In this document: positions 7,094 through 14,472 of the stretch, piece after piece
How the letters are laid out: each line of letters opens with the position of its first letter
How positions within the stretch are numbered: position 1 is the stretch's first letter
NCBI GenBank assembly: GCA_051861205.1
Contig: JBHYDC010000035.1
Location: 1-15,219 of the forward strand
DNA: 15,219 nucleotides
DNA from: JBHYDC01 sp051861205
GTDB lineage: Bacteria; Pseudomonadota; Alphaproteobacteria; Rhizobiales; Pleomorphomonadaceae
Direction of reading: 5' to 3'
Notes under the pieces: model-generated
The model's input: the letters and a program-made list of their open reading frames with translations, nothing else
Databases searched by the model: none
Told to the model about the DNA's origin: nothing
Program-made: the position numbers and the translations under genes

Positions 7094-7480
7094 TCAAACC
7101 GTGGCTTCCGCCTCTGCGCGTTCGGCGGGCTTGAGGTTTACGCTTTCGCCGCAGCCACAGGCGCCGATTTGGTTGGGGTTGTTGAAGACGAAACCCGACT
7201 TCAGCGTCGTGCGCTCGAAGTCCATTTGCGTGCCGATCAGGAACAATACCGCCTTGGGATCGATGAACACCGAAACGCCGTGCGCGTCGATGCGCTCGTC
7301 GGCGGGGCGGAGGTCGTGGGCGAGTTCCATGGTGTAGGACATGCCGGCGCAGCCGCCGTTACGCACGCCGACGCGCACGCCAGCGGCGGGCTCGTCCGAA
7401 GCTTCGATGATTTCGCGAACCCGGTCTGCGGCGCCTTCCGTGATGCTCATCACGTCCAGCTTGCGTCTGAGTGCTACCAT
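7094..7480 (-). CDS. sufA: SufA/IscA-type (HesB family) iron-sulfur carrier
   Basis: A 128-residue A-type carrier that accepts Fe-S clusters from the SufBCD scaffold and hands them to target proteins. The three conserved ligand cysteines are visible: Cys44 in GGCAGMSY, and Cys108 and Cys110 in ACGCGES near the C-terminus. The conserved DPKAVLFLIGTQMDF and GFVFNNPN segments of the family are also present. GGGAGG on the minus strand (plus 7487-7492) sits six bases before ATG 7480, so I keep this start rather than the internal Met11. It is the last gene of the suf operon, 61 bases after sufT, and ends beside the repeat-rich convergent region. ErpA-like function in place of SufA cannot be excluded from sequence alone, but the operon position favours SufA. 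Confidence 0.93.
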   Translation of the reverse strand: MVALRRKLDVMSITEGAADRVREIIEASDEPAAGVRVGVRNGGCAGMSYTMELAHDLRPADERIDAHGVSVFIDPKAVLFLIGTQMDFERTTLKSGFVFNNPNQIGACGCGESVNLKPAERAEAEATV

Positions 7481-7541
7481 TTCAAACCTCCCAAACCGGT
7501 CCGGTTCAAGGCCGAACAGGTCATGAGTCCATACGCTGCCA

Positions 7542-7928
7542 CTAATACCAGTTTAGAGCAACTTGCGCTTCTTCCGACATGCGGGCCGGCGTCCACATCG
7601 GGTCGAACACCATGTTGACCTTCACCTCCTGCACACCGTGCACGGTGCTGACGGCGTTTTCCACCCAGCCGGGCATTTCGCCGGCAACGGGACAGCCGGG
7701 GGCGGTGAGCGTCATGTCGATGGTAACGAAGCGGTCGTCGTCGATGTCGATCTTGTAGATGAGGCCGAGTTCGTAGATGTCCGACGGGATTTCCGGGTCA
7801 TAGACGGTTTTCAGCGCCTTGATGATGTCTTCCGTGATCTGGGCGAGTTCGGAAGCCGGCAACTGCGAGCCGCCGGACGTTTCCGGAGCGTTGGGAAGGT
7901 CAACGCCAAGGGTATCGGTTCCGTCCAT
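7542..7928 (-). CDS. sufT: SUF-associated DUF59/MIP18-family protein SufT
   Basis: A 128-residue protein with a variable N-terminal tail of about 30 residues, then the DUF59 (MIP18-like) domain: KTVYDPEIPSDIYELGLIY, VTIDMTLTAPGCPVAGEMP with its conserved Cys, and VNMVFDPMWTPARMSEEA. This is the SufT type found inside suf operons, thought to help deliver or mature Fe-S clusters in target proteins. It starts only eight bases after the sufS stop; its GAGG ribosome site overlaps the sufS stop codon (TAGAGG on the minus strand), so the two are probably coupled. The residues just before the stop are NWY. It could also be labelled a PaaD-like protein, but there is no phenylacetate context. Confidence 0.9.
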   Translation of the reverse strand: MDGTDTLGVDLPNAPETSGGSQLPASELAQITEDIIKALKTVYDPEIPSDIYELGLIYKIDIDDDRFVTIDMTLTAPGCPVAGEMPGWVENAVSTVHGVQEVKVNMVFDPMWTPARMSEEAQVALNWY

Positions 7929-7936
7929 CGTGGCCT

Positions 7937-9172
7937 CTATCCGAACAGGGTCTCAGCCTTGCGCAAGGCTTCGACGAGCTTATCCACTTCACCGCGCGTG
8001 TTATAGAGCCCGAACGACGCGCGGCAGGTAGACGTCACACCATATCGTGCGAGAAGGGGCATTGCGCAATGCGTTCCGGCCCGAACCGCGACGCCGGAGC
8101 GGTCAATTATGGTCGCGACATCGTGAGCGTGCGCGCCCTTCATTTCGAAGGCGACGATCGCGCCCTTTTCCGGCATGGTGCCGAAGATGCGGATGGAGTT
8201 CATTTCGCCGAGCCGTGCCATGGCGTAATCGCGCAGATCATTCTCGTGGGCGAGAATGGCTTCGCGGCCGAGGTTTTCCATGTAGCGCAGCGCAGCGCCG
8301 AGGCCGATGGCCTGAACGATCGGCGGCGTGCCGGCTTCGAAGCGATGCGGCGGCTCGTTATAAGTGACGAAATCCTCCGCCACTTCGCGGATCATCTCGC
8401 CGCCGCCCTGCCACGGGGGCATGGATTCCAGGATTTCGCGGCGGCCCCAGAGCACGCCGATGCCGGTGGGGCCATAGACCTTGTGGCCGGTGAAGACATA
8501 GAAGTCCGCGCCGAGATCCTGTACGTCGACCGGTAGATGCACGGCGCCCTGGCTGCCATCCACCATCACCACCGCCCCGGCGGCATGGGCGATGCGCACC
8601 ACGTCCTTGATCGGCACGATTGTGCCGGTGACGTTGGACATGTGGGTGATGGCGACGACCTTGGTACGCTCGGTGACCAGCGCTTCGAAGGCTTCAAGGT
8701 CGAAGCCGCCGTCTTCCAGAACCGGCGCCCACTTGATCACCACGCCGTTGCGCTCGCGGTGGAAGTGCCACGGCACGATGTTGGAATGATGCTCCAGGAT
8801 CGAGAGGATCACCTCATCGCCCGGCTTCAAATTCGCGCCGCCCCAGGAGGCCGCGACGAGGTTGATCGCTTCTGTGGACGAGCGGGTGAAGATCACGTCT
8901 TCGGTGGAGGCGGCATTGATGAAGCCGCGAACGATTTCGCGCGCTTCCTCATAGGCTTCCGTGGCGGCGTTCGAGAGGAAGTGCAGCCCGCGGTGAACGT
9001 TGGCGTATTCCTCGGTGTAGGCCGTCATGATGCGGTCCAGCACCGCCTGCGGTTTTTGCGCGGAGGCGCCGTTGTCGAGATAGACGAGCGGTTTGCCGTA
9101 GACGGTTTTCGACAGGATCGGGAAATCGCGCCGAACCGCCTCGACATCATAGGTCCGCGTCTGGCTCATCAT
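7937..9172 (-). CDS. sufS: Cysteine desulfurase SufS (group II)
   Basis: A 411-residue PLP enzyme that removes sulfur from cysteine as a persulfide for the SUF system. Signatures: NVHRGLHFLS near the N-terminus; VDGSQGAVH, holding the PLP-stacking Asp; GHKVYGPTG with the PLP-binding Lys231; and RAGTHCAMP with catalytic Cys369, followed by TCRASFGLYNT. These are the group II (SufS/CsdA) forms of the motifs, unlike those of the other desulfurase in this operon. GGAG precedes ATG 9172 by seven bases; the adjacent ATG 9169 is an alternative. It lies behind a GC-rich terminator-like hairpin in the gap after sufD. No sufE or sufU partner is in the window, so its activator must be encoded elsewhere. 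Confidence 0.96.
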   Translation of the reverse strand: MMSQTRTYDVEAVRRDFPILSKTVYGKPLVYLDNGASAQKPQAVLDRIMTAYTEEYANVHRGLHFLSNAATEAYEEAREIVRGFINAASTEDVIFTRSSTEAINLVAASWGGANLKPGDEVILSILEHHSNIVPWHFHRERNGVVIKWAPVLEDGGFDLEAFEALVTERTKVVAITHMSNVTGTIVPIKDVVRIAHAAGAVVMVDGSQGAVHLPVDVQDLGADFYVFTGHKVYGPTGIGVLWGRREILESMPPWQGGGEMIREVAEDFVTYNEPPHRFEAGTPPIVQAIGLGAALRYMENLGREAILAHENDLRDYAMARLGEMNSIRIFGTMPEKGAIVAFEMKGAHAHDVATIIDRSGVAVRAGTHCAMPLLARYGVTSTCRASFGLYNTRGEVDKLVEALRKAETLFG

Positions 9173-9192
9173 ACCGCTGCTCCAAGATATTC

Positions 9193-9223
9193 AAAACGCG
9201 CGGGCGGCCAAGCTGCCCGCGCG
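9193..9223 (-). terminator. Terminator-like hairpin between sufD and sufS
   Basis: On the minus strand a nine-base perfect stem, CGCGCGGGC / GCCCGCGCG (plus 9197-9205 and 9215-9223), with a nine-base loop that can pair further, is followed directly by TTTT and an AT-rich stretch. This has the form of an intrinsic terminator, though with a short T-tract, inside the operon. Partial readthrough is expected, because sufS, sufT and sufA have no obvious promoter of their own here. Confidence 0.5.
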
Positions 9224-9229
9224 ACCGCT

Positions 9230-10570
9230 TCAGCCCGCGTGATGCGTCACGCGCGCTTCCAGCCATTCCTCGACCCGGTGAATGAGCGCGTCGTGAACGG
9301 CTACATTTTCGATCTCGTCGATCGCCTCGCCGAGGAAGGCGAGGATCAGCATCTTCTCGGCGGCCGGCCGGGAAATGCCGCGCGCCAGCATGTAGAACAG
9401 AAGATCGTCGTCGAGCGCGCCGCAGGTGGCACCATGGCCGCACTGCACGTCGTCGGCGAAGATTTCCAGTTCCGGCTTGGCGTAGGCCTCAGACTCCTCG
9501 GAGAGGAGCAGCGAAGCCGTCATCATCCGCGCGTCGGTCTTCTGGGCGTGTGCGGGCACGTTGATCTTGCCCTGGAAGACGGAGCGGGCGGCATCGTCGA
9601 TCACCGCCTTGAACAACTCGCGGCTCTGGCAGCCCTCGGCGTCGTGGGTCACGACGAGCGTGGTGTCCGCATGGCGCTTGCCCGATAACAGCGTGATGCC
9701 GCGAAAACCCGCGACGGCGTTCTTGCCGGTGAAGCGGGCGAAAACCTGCGCGCGGGCAAGCCCGGCGCCGAGCGCGGCGTTGAACGTGTTGAACGTGGTG
9801 CCCGCGCCGATCGTCGCGGTCAGCGTGGTCAGGCTGACGGCTTCGGTCGGTTCGAGTTGCAAGCGGATATGGTCGACATGGGCGTTGTCGCCCACAACCA
9901 GCGACGTGACCACGTTGGTTTGATGCGCGGCAGCGGTGGTGGCCTCCACCGTCTCGATGATCGTGGCGCGAGCGCCCTCCCCGATCAGAACCACGTTGCG
10001 CACGGCCGTCGAGACGCCGGTCGCGCCATCGGCGATATGGGCGATTTCGATCGGGCGGGCGAGTTCGGTACCGGCTGCGATCCGGATCACGACACCGTCG
10101 GTCATGAAGGCAGCGTTGAGCAGGAGCGCGACGTTGCCCTCCGCTTCCGGGATGACGGCCAACGCGCCGACGATGGCGGCTTCGCCGCTGGCGAGGGCAT
10201 CGGCGAGCGGTGTGATCGACACACCGGCTTCCAAGCCGTCAAGGTCGGAGAGATCGCGCAGCACACGGCCATTCGCGACCACGATGCGGCGCGCGCCGTC
10301 ACCGGGCACGGCCGGGGCGAGTGCCGCGACATGCGCCTGATCGGCAGGGCCTGCGGCCGGCGCGATGGTGCGCAGATTGGCGCGAAGATCTGTGTACTTC
10401 CAGTCCTCGACCCGGCGATGCGGTAGGCCGGCCTTGGTGAATCCGGCCCAGGCGGCATCGCGCAGGGCAACGACGGAGGTGCCGCCCGGAAGCGAAGCGC
10501 GCTCGGCCGGGAAGCGCTTCAAAAGCGCATCTTCGGCGGGCGTGCGGAGGGGGGTGACCATTTCAATCAT
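9230..10570 (-). CDS. sufD: SufD, subunit of the SufBCD Fe-S scaffold
   Basis: A 446-residue SufD. In the SufBC2D complex SufD pairs with SufB to form the cluster-assembly interface and is driven by the SufC ATPase. Visible: the N-terminal GLPHRRVEDWKYTDL typical of SufD; a long beta-helix-like middle region rich in Val, Thr and Ala; and the C-terminal core SRELFKAVIDDAARSVFQGKI, FADDVQCGHGATCG (with Cys377 and His379, corresponding to residues important in E. coli SufD) and MLILAFLGEAIDEI. It starts six bases after the sufC stop; the GAGG ribosome site overlaps that TGA, indicating coupling. ATG 10561 is a possible alternative start. SufB and SufD are paralogues; the cysteine content and gene order separate them here. 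Confidence 0.95.
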   Translation of the reverse strand: MIEMVTPLRTPAEDALLKRFPAERASLPGGTSVVALRDAAWAGFTKAGLPHRRVEDWKYTDLRANLRTIAPAAGPADQAHVAALAPAVPGDGARRIVVANGRVLRDLSDLDGLEAGVSITPLADALASGEAAIVGALAVIPEAEGNVALLLNAAFMTDGVVIRIAAGTELARPIEIAHIADGATGVSTAVRNVVLIGEGARATIIETVEATTAAAHQTNVVTSLVVGDNAHVDHIRLQLEPTEAVSLTTLTATIGAGTTFNTFNAALGAGLARAQVFARFTGKNAVAGFRGITLLSGKRHADTTLVVTHDAEGCQSRELFKAVIDDAARSVFQGKINVPAHAQKTDARMMTASLLLSEESEAYAKPELEIFADDVQCGHGATCGALDDDLLFYMLARGISRPAAEKMLILAFLGEAIDEIENVAVHDALIHRVEEWLEARVTHHAG

Positions 10571-10576
10571 ATCGCC

Positions 10577-11326
10577 TCACGCTGCGTTTTCGACGTAGGA
10601 CGCATAGCCGTTGGCTTCCAGCTCGTGGGCCAGTTCCTTGCCGCCGGTGCGCACGATGCGGCCGGCGGAAAGCACATGCACCACGTCCGGCACGATGTGG
10701 TCGAGCAAGCGCTGGTAATGCGTGATGACCACGAAGGCGCGATCCGGCGAACGCAGTGCGTTCACGCCCTCGGCCACCACTTTCAACGCGTCGATGTCGA
10801 GCCCGCTGTCGGTCTCGTCGAGGATGGCGATCTTGGGCTGGAGGAGCGCCATCTGGAGCACCTCGTTGCGCTTCTTCTCGCCGCCGGAAAAGCCGACGTT
10901 GACCGGACGGCGCAGCATCTCCTGCGAGATATTGAGCTTGGCGGACGCCTCCTTCACCACGCGCATGAATTCCGGCGTAGTGAGTTCGGGCTCGCCGCGC
11001 GCCTTGTGCTGGGCGTTCAGCGCCGCACGCAGGAACGTCATGGACGCGACGCCAGGGATCTCGATCGGATACTGGAAGGCGAGGAACAGACCCGCCGTGG
11101 CGCGCTCGTTCGGCTCCATCTCAAGGATGGACTCGCCGTCGAGAAGGATGTCGCCCTCGGTGACTTCGTAGTCGTCCTTGCCCGCGAGGATATAGGACAA
11201 GGTGGACTTGCCGGACCCGTTCGGCCCCATGATGGCGTGCACTTCACCGGGGTTCACGGTGAGATTGATGCCCCGGAGGATGTCGCGATCGCCGATGCGG
11301 GCGTGAAGATTGCGGATTTCAAGCAT
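10577..11326 (-). CDS. sufC: SufC, ABC-type ATPase of the SufBCD scaffold
   Basis: A 249-residue soluble ABC ATPase that powers conformational change in the SufBCD scaffold. All motifs are intact: Walker A GPNGSGKST at 34-42, Q-loop Gln85, signature SGGEKKRNE at 147-155, Walker B IAILDET around 166-172 and the switch His203 in VVITHYQ. The frame stays open 26 codons further upstream to 11404, but that extension is a basic, low-complexity peptide made from a stem-loop spacer, while ATG 11326 gives the normal family start MLEIRNLHARIG and normal length. The ribosome site before 11326 is weak (CGAGACC region), so translation may depend on the upstream sufB message. It is followed by sufD at six bases. 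Confidence 0.96.
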   Translation of the reverse strand: MLEIRNLHARIGDRDILRGINLTVNPGEVHAIMGPNGSGKSTLSYILAGKDDYEVTEGDILLDGESILEMEPNERATAGLFLAFQYPIEIPGVASMTFLRAALNAQHKARGEPELTTPEFMRVVKEASAKLNISQEMLRRPVNVGFSGGEKKRNEVLQMALLQPKIAILDETDSGLDIDALKVVAEGVNALRSPDRAFVVITHYQRLLDHIVPDVVHVLSAGRIVRTGGKELAHELEANGYASYVENAA

Positions 11327-11362
11327 TGATGTGGTCTCGTGATCGATTGATTTGGTTTGTTG

Positions 11363-11400
11363 CGGGTCGGCGCGCCTTGCGCGGCGGCGCACGCGACCCG
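11363..11400 (-). other. Stem-loop in the sufB-sufC spacer
   Basis: CGGGTCG at 11363-11369 pairs with CGACCCG at 11394-11400, and the interior (GCGC/GCGC and GCC/GGC) can pair further. On the minus strand it is not followed by T residues, so it is not a classical terminator. It could protect the 3' end of sufB mRNA or mark a processing site. Confidence 0.5.
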
Positions 11401-11428
11401 TCATCTCAAATGGTTCCGTGGGCAGGGC

Positions 11429-12907
11429 TTAACCGACCGAGCCTTCAAGGCTGATGCCGATGAGCTTTTGCGTTTCGACCATGAACTCCATCGGAAGCTG
11501 CTGGAGCACGTCCTTGACGAAGCCGTTGACGATCAGGGCGATTGCCTCTTCTTGGCCGAGGCCGCGCTGGAGGCAGTAGAACATCTGGTCGTCGGAGATT
11601 TTCGAGGTCGTGGCTTCGTGCTCGACGACGGCCGAGGCGTTCTTGCTCTCGATGTAGGGCACGGTATGCGCACCGCACTTGTTGCCGATCAGGAGCGAGT
11701 CGCAGTTCGTGAAGTTCCGCGCGCCGGACGCCTTGCGGCCCATCTGGACGAGGCCGCGATAGGTGTTGTCCGATTTGCCGGCGGCGATGCCCTTGGAGAT
11801 GATCTTCGACGTGGTATTCTTGCCGATGTGGATCATCTTGGTGCCGCTGTCGACCTGCTGCTTTCCGTTGGAAATCGCGATCGAATAGAACTCGCCGCGC
11901 GAGTTGTCGCCACGCAGGATGCAGCTCGGATACTTCCAGGTAATTGCCGAACCGGTTTCGACCTGCGTCCACGAAATCTTCGAATTACGGCCACGGCAGT
12001 CGCCGCGCTTGGTCACGAAGTTGTAGATACCGCCCTTACCTTGGCTGTCGCCGGGATACCAATTCTGGACGGTGGAATACTTGATCTCGGCATCATCGAG
12101 CGCGATCAATTCCACGACGGCGGCATGAAGCTGGTTTTCGTCGCGGCTCGGCGCGGTGCAGCCTTCAAGGTAGGAGACGTAGGAGCCTTCTTCCGCGATG
12201 ATCAGCGTACGCTCGAACTGGCCGGTCTTCTTCTCGTTGATACGGAAGTAGGTGGAAAGCTCCATCGGGCAACGGACACCCTTGGGGATGTACACGAAGG
12301 ACCCGTCCGAATAGACGGCGCTGTTCAGCGTGGCGTAGTAGTTGTCAGTGACGGGAACCACGGTGCCGAGGTACTTGCGGACAAGATCCGGGTACTCACG
12401 GGCGGCTTCCGAGATGGCGCAGAAGATCACGCCGTGCTTGGCGAGTTCCTTCTTGAAGGTCGTCACGACCGACACGCTGTCGAACACCGCATCGACGGCG
12501 ACGCGCGGGGTGGTCGCGCCTTCGACGCCGGCGAGAATCTCCTGCTCGCGCAAGGGGATGCCGAGCTTTTCATAAGTGCGCAGAAGCTCCGGATCGACCT
12601 CGTCGAGGCTCTTGGGGCCCGGCTTGCTCTTCGGCGCGGCGTAGTAATGGAGATCCTGAAAGTCGATCGGAGGATAATCAACGCGGGCCCAGGACGGCTC
12701 CGTCATGGTCTGCCAGCGGCGGAAGGCTTCCAGACGCCATTCGGTCAGCCATTCCGGCTCGCTGTTCCGAGCGGAAATGTAGCGAACGATATCCTCGTTG
12801 AGCCCCTTGGGCGCCAACTCGGACTCGATTTCCGTGGTGAAGCCATACTTGTACTTGTCGACGTCGATCGCCGAAACTTGCGTGATCGTTTCTTGGACTG
12901 CGGGCAT
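11429..12907 (-). CDS. sufB: SufB, Fe-S cluster scaffold protein
   Basis: A 492-residue SufB, the main scaffold on which Fe-S clusters are built in the SufBC2D complex. The sequence is strongly conserved: YKYGFTTEIESELAPKGL and SEPEWLTEWRLEAFRRW at the N-terminus, KGVRCPMELSTYFRIN, the EGCTAPSRDENQLHAAVVEL region, IGKNTTSKIISKGIAAGKS, and NFTNCDSLLIGNKCGAHTV with Cys402 in the position of the functionally important Cys405 of E. coli SufB. Near the C-terminus is EHEATTSKISDDQMFYC. GGAG precedes ATG 12907 by six bases. It lies 58 bases after the IscS-type desulfurase gene and about 100 bases ahead of sufC, with a hairpin in that spacer. Length and motifs are normal; I see no frameshift or lost residue. 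Confidence 0.97.
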   Translation of the reverse strand: MPAVQETITQVSAIDVDKYKYGFTTEIESELAPKGLNEDIVRYISARNSEPEWLTEWRLEAFRRWQTMTEPSWARVDYPPIDFQDLHYYAAPKSKPGPKSLDEVDPELLRTYEKLGIPLREQEILAGVEGATTPRVAVDAVFDSVSVVTTFKKELAKHGVIFCAISEAAREYPDLVRKYLGTVVPVTDNYYATLNSAVYSDGSFVYIPKGVRCPMELSTYFRINEKKTGQFERTLIIAEEGSYVSYLEGCTAPSRDENQLHAAVVELIALDDAEIKYSTVQNWYPGDSQGKGGIYNFVTKRGDCRGRNSKISWTQVETGSAITWKYPSCILRGDNSRGEFYSIAISNGKQQVDSGTKMIHIGKNTTSKIISKGIAAGKSDNTYRGLVQMGRKASGARNFTNCDSLLIGNKCGAHTVPYIESKNASAVVEHEATTSKISDDQMFYCLQRGLGQEEAIALIVNGFVKDVLQQLPMEFMVETQKLIGISLEGSVG

Positions 12908-12965
12908 TGTTCACTCCATCCACGCGGTTTCAAGGACCGTGGGAATACCTGTCATATATAGGGGC

Positions 12966-14141
12966 TCACGCAGCACGCGTCGCCCCGCGTTTGGTCATGT
13001 CCGTGATAAGTTTTTCGAGAACCACGCCAAAACGGATCACCTCCTCGTCGGTGGTGCCGCTTCCGATCGAAACACGCAGGCCCGATCGGGCGAGGTCGGC
13101 TGGAACGCCCATCGCGGTCAAAACCGTGCTGGGCGTCACCTTGCCGGAAGAACAAGCCGAACCCGACGAGAGCGCGATTCCGGCGAGATCGAAGCCGATC
13201 AGCGCGGTTTCGGCGGCGATGCCGGGAATCGTGAAGCACACCGTGTTCGGCAGCCGCGCCGCGCCTTCGCCGAAGATGATCGCGGTGGGCGCAGCGAGCC
13301 GGATCAGCGCTTCCAGGCGGCCGCGGCGTTCGGCCATGGCGCTTGCCGCTGACAGATCAGTGCGCGCGGCCTCGGCCGCAACCCCGAAGGCGGAGATTGC
13401 GGCAACGTTTTCAGTGCCCGCGCGGCCCCAGCTTTCCTGACCGCCGCCGGTGGTGAGCGGCGGGAAGGCAAAACCGTCGCCGGAGCGGACGATCGCGCCC
13501 ACGCCTTGCGGGCCGCCGATTTTGTGGGCCGACAGGGTGATGACGTCGACGCCGAGCGCCGCGATATCGACCGGGATGCGCCCGGCCGCCTGCACCGCGT
13601 CGCTATGAACAAGCCCGTCATGGGCCCGCACGATTCGCGCGACATCGGCGACGGGCTGGATCACGCCGGTTTCGTTGTTGGCGAGCATCACGGACACTAT
13701 GGCCCGCTCGCCGGCCGCCGCGATAGCGGCCAAGCGCTGGTCAAGCCATTCGAGATTCACGACGCCGTTGCGGTCAACGGGAATGGTTTCCGCTCTGTCC
13801 GCCGGAAAACGCCCGCCGCGCAGCACGCAGGGGTGTTCCACGGCCGAAACCAGCAGCCAGTCAAACCTATGAGCGCGGCCGAGCAGCGTCCAATTCTGAG
13901 CGAGAACCGTGTTCGCGGCCTCGGTGCCGCCGGCGGTGAAGGTTACGGCCTTCGGCTCGCTTCCAACCAACCGCGCAACCTGCCGGCGCGCCGATTCGAC
14001 CGCCGCGCGCGCCGCCCTGCCCTCGGCATGCACCGACGACGGGTTGCCGGCTCGCTCCAGTATCTCAACGAAGCGCGCGCGGGCATCCGCCCTCAGGGGC
14101 GCTCCGGCGTTCCAGTCGAGATAGATACGGGCGTTCGGCAT
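12966..14141 (-). CDS. Cysteine desulfurase, IscS/NifS type (group I)
   Basis: A 391-residue PLP enzyme and the first gene of the suf operon. Motifs: IYLDWNAGAPL at the N-terminus, GGTEAANTV, EHPCV with the PLP-stacking His, HSDAVQAAGRIPVD, SAHKIGGPQGVGA with the PLP-binding Lys207, and SSGSACSSGK with catalytic Cys330 in the long flexible loop typical of group I enzymes. It therefore differs clearly from the SufS enzyme in the same operon. Such a gene often opens suf operons of Hyphomicrobiales, where no iscU follows; it may feed sulfur to SufB or to other sulfur pathways such as tRNA thiolation. The ribosome site is weak (AGAAAG region). The gene is preceded by a predicted Irr-controlled promoter. 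Confidence 0.94.
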   Translation of the reverse strand: MPNARIYLDWNAGAPLRADARARFVEILERAGNPSSVHAEGRAARAAVESARRQVARLVGSEPKAVTFTAGGTEAANTVLAQNWTLLGRAHRFDWLLVSAVEHPCVLRGGRFPADRAETIPVDRNGVVNLEWLDQRLAAIAAAGERAIVSVMLANNETGVIQPVADVARIVRAHDGLVHSDAVQAAGRIPVDIAALGVDVITLSAHKIGGPQGVGAIVRSGDGFAFPPLTTGGGQESWGRAGTENVAAISAFGVAAEAARTDLSAASAMAERRGRLEALIRLAAPTAIIFGEGAARLPNTVCFTIPGIAAETALIGFDLAGIALSSGSACSSGKVTPSTVLTAMGVPADLARSGLRVSIGSGTTDEEVIRFGVVLEKLITDMTKRGATRAA

Positions 14142-14325
14142 CGGCTTTCTGTCTCAGGCTCCGGTTTCCGTCTTTCCAAATTGCCGCCGAATGCCCATTT
14201 AGACTGATAGGACTTCAGCGTTTCCGTAACCGCCTTGGCGGGGCGCCGTTCGATTTTCCTTGACGGCGGGGCGCGTGGCGGTTCAGTGCAACGAGCCGTA
14301 GGCACCTCCAGCGAGGATCTTTCAG

Positions 14326-14342
14326 TTTCGAACTGTTCTAAA
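14326..14342. promoter_or_regulatory. ICE / Irr-box operator
   Basis: TTTCGAACTGTTCTAAA is a 17-base near-perfect palindrome (one mismatched pair). On the minus strand it reads TTTAGAA-CAG-TTCGAAA, matching the iron control element consensus TTTAGAA-N3-TTCTAAA bound by Irr in Hyphomicrobiales, with a single deviation. It covers the predicted start site of suf transcription, a position that would suit repression. Confidence 0.7.
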
Positions 14343-14345
14343 GAA

Positions 14346-14374
14346 CTTGTAAGGTTCCTGCCCTGCGTCGTCAA
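14346..14374 (-). promoter_or_regulatory. Predicted sigma70-type promoter of the suf operon
   Basis: On the minus strand TTGACG (plus 14369-14374) is followed after exactly 17 bases by TACAAG (plus 14346-14351): five of six and four of six matches to consensus. Transcription would start near 14338-14340, inside the ICE palindrome, leaving a leader of about 200 bases before the desulfurase ATG at 14141. Confidence 0.55.
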
Positions 14375-14472
14375 GGATGCGGGTACGCGTTTGTCCCGAT
14401 TGGCCCCCAGATTGATCCGGCGAACATGTCGCCGCATCGATCTATTTCCGACAGCCTAGAGTTCGAAAAACG

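Larger units (their letters stand above)
14142..14472. other. Divergent regulatory region between suf operon and hydrolase gene
   Basis: These 331 bases contain no gene. They hold the predicted suf promoter and the ICE palindrome, and must also carry the promoter of the plus-strand hydrolase gene, for which I see no clear match. The TGATCC at 14413-14418 lacks a fitting -10. The predicted suf leader would be close to 200 bases long; I see no known riboswitch pattern in it. Confidence 0.6.

Noticed and set aside
8537..9688. 383-codon plus-strand frame across sufS and sufD
   Set aside because: It runs antisense through two real genes and their spacer, and the peptide has no family features.
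11327..11404. Longer SufC starting at 11404
   Set aside because: The added 26 residues are a basic stretch encoded by a stem-loop spacer; ATG 11326 gives the normal SufC start and length.
12953..12959. TATATAT as an internal promoter before sufB
   Set aside because: It resembles a -10 box, but the position 17 bases upstream has no -35 similarity.
11357..12961. 534-codon open frame on the plus strand opposite sufB
   Set aside because: Fully antisense to the strongly conserved sufB; the His/Asp/Arg-rich composition is typical of shadow frames.
14413..14437. Second TGATCC as an ECF11 promoter for the hydrolase gene
   Set aside because: At the required 18-base spacing the sequence is TCGA, with no TAAG-like -10 element.
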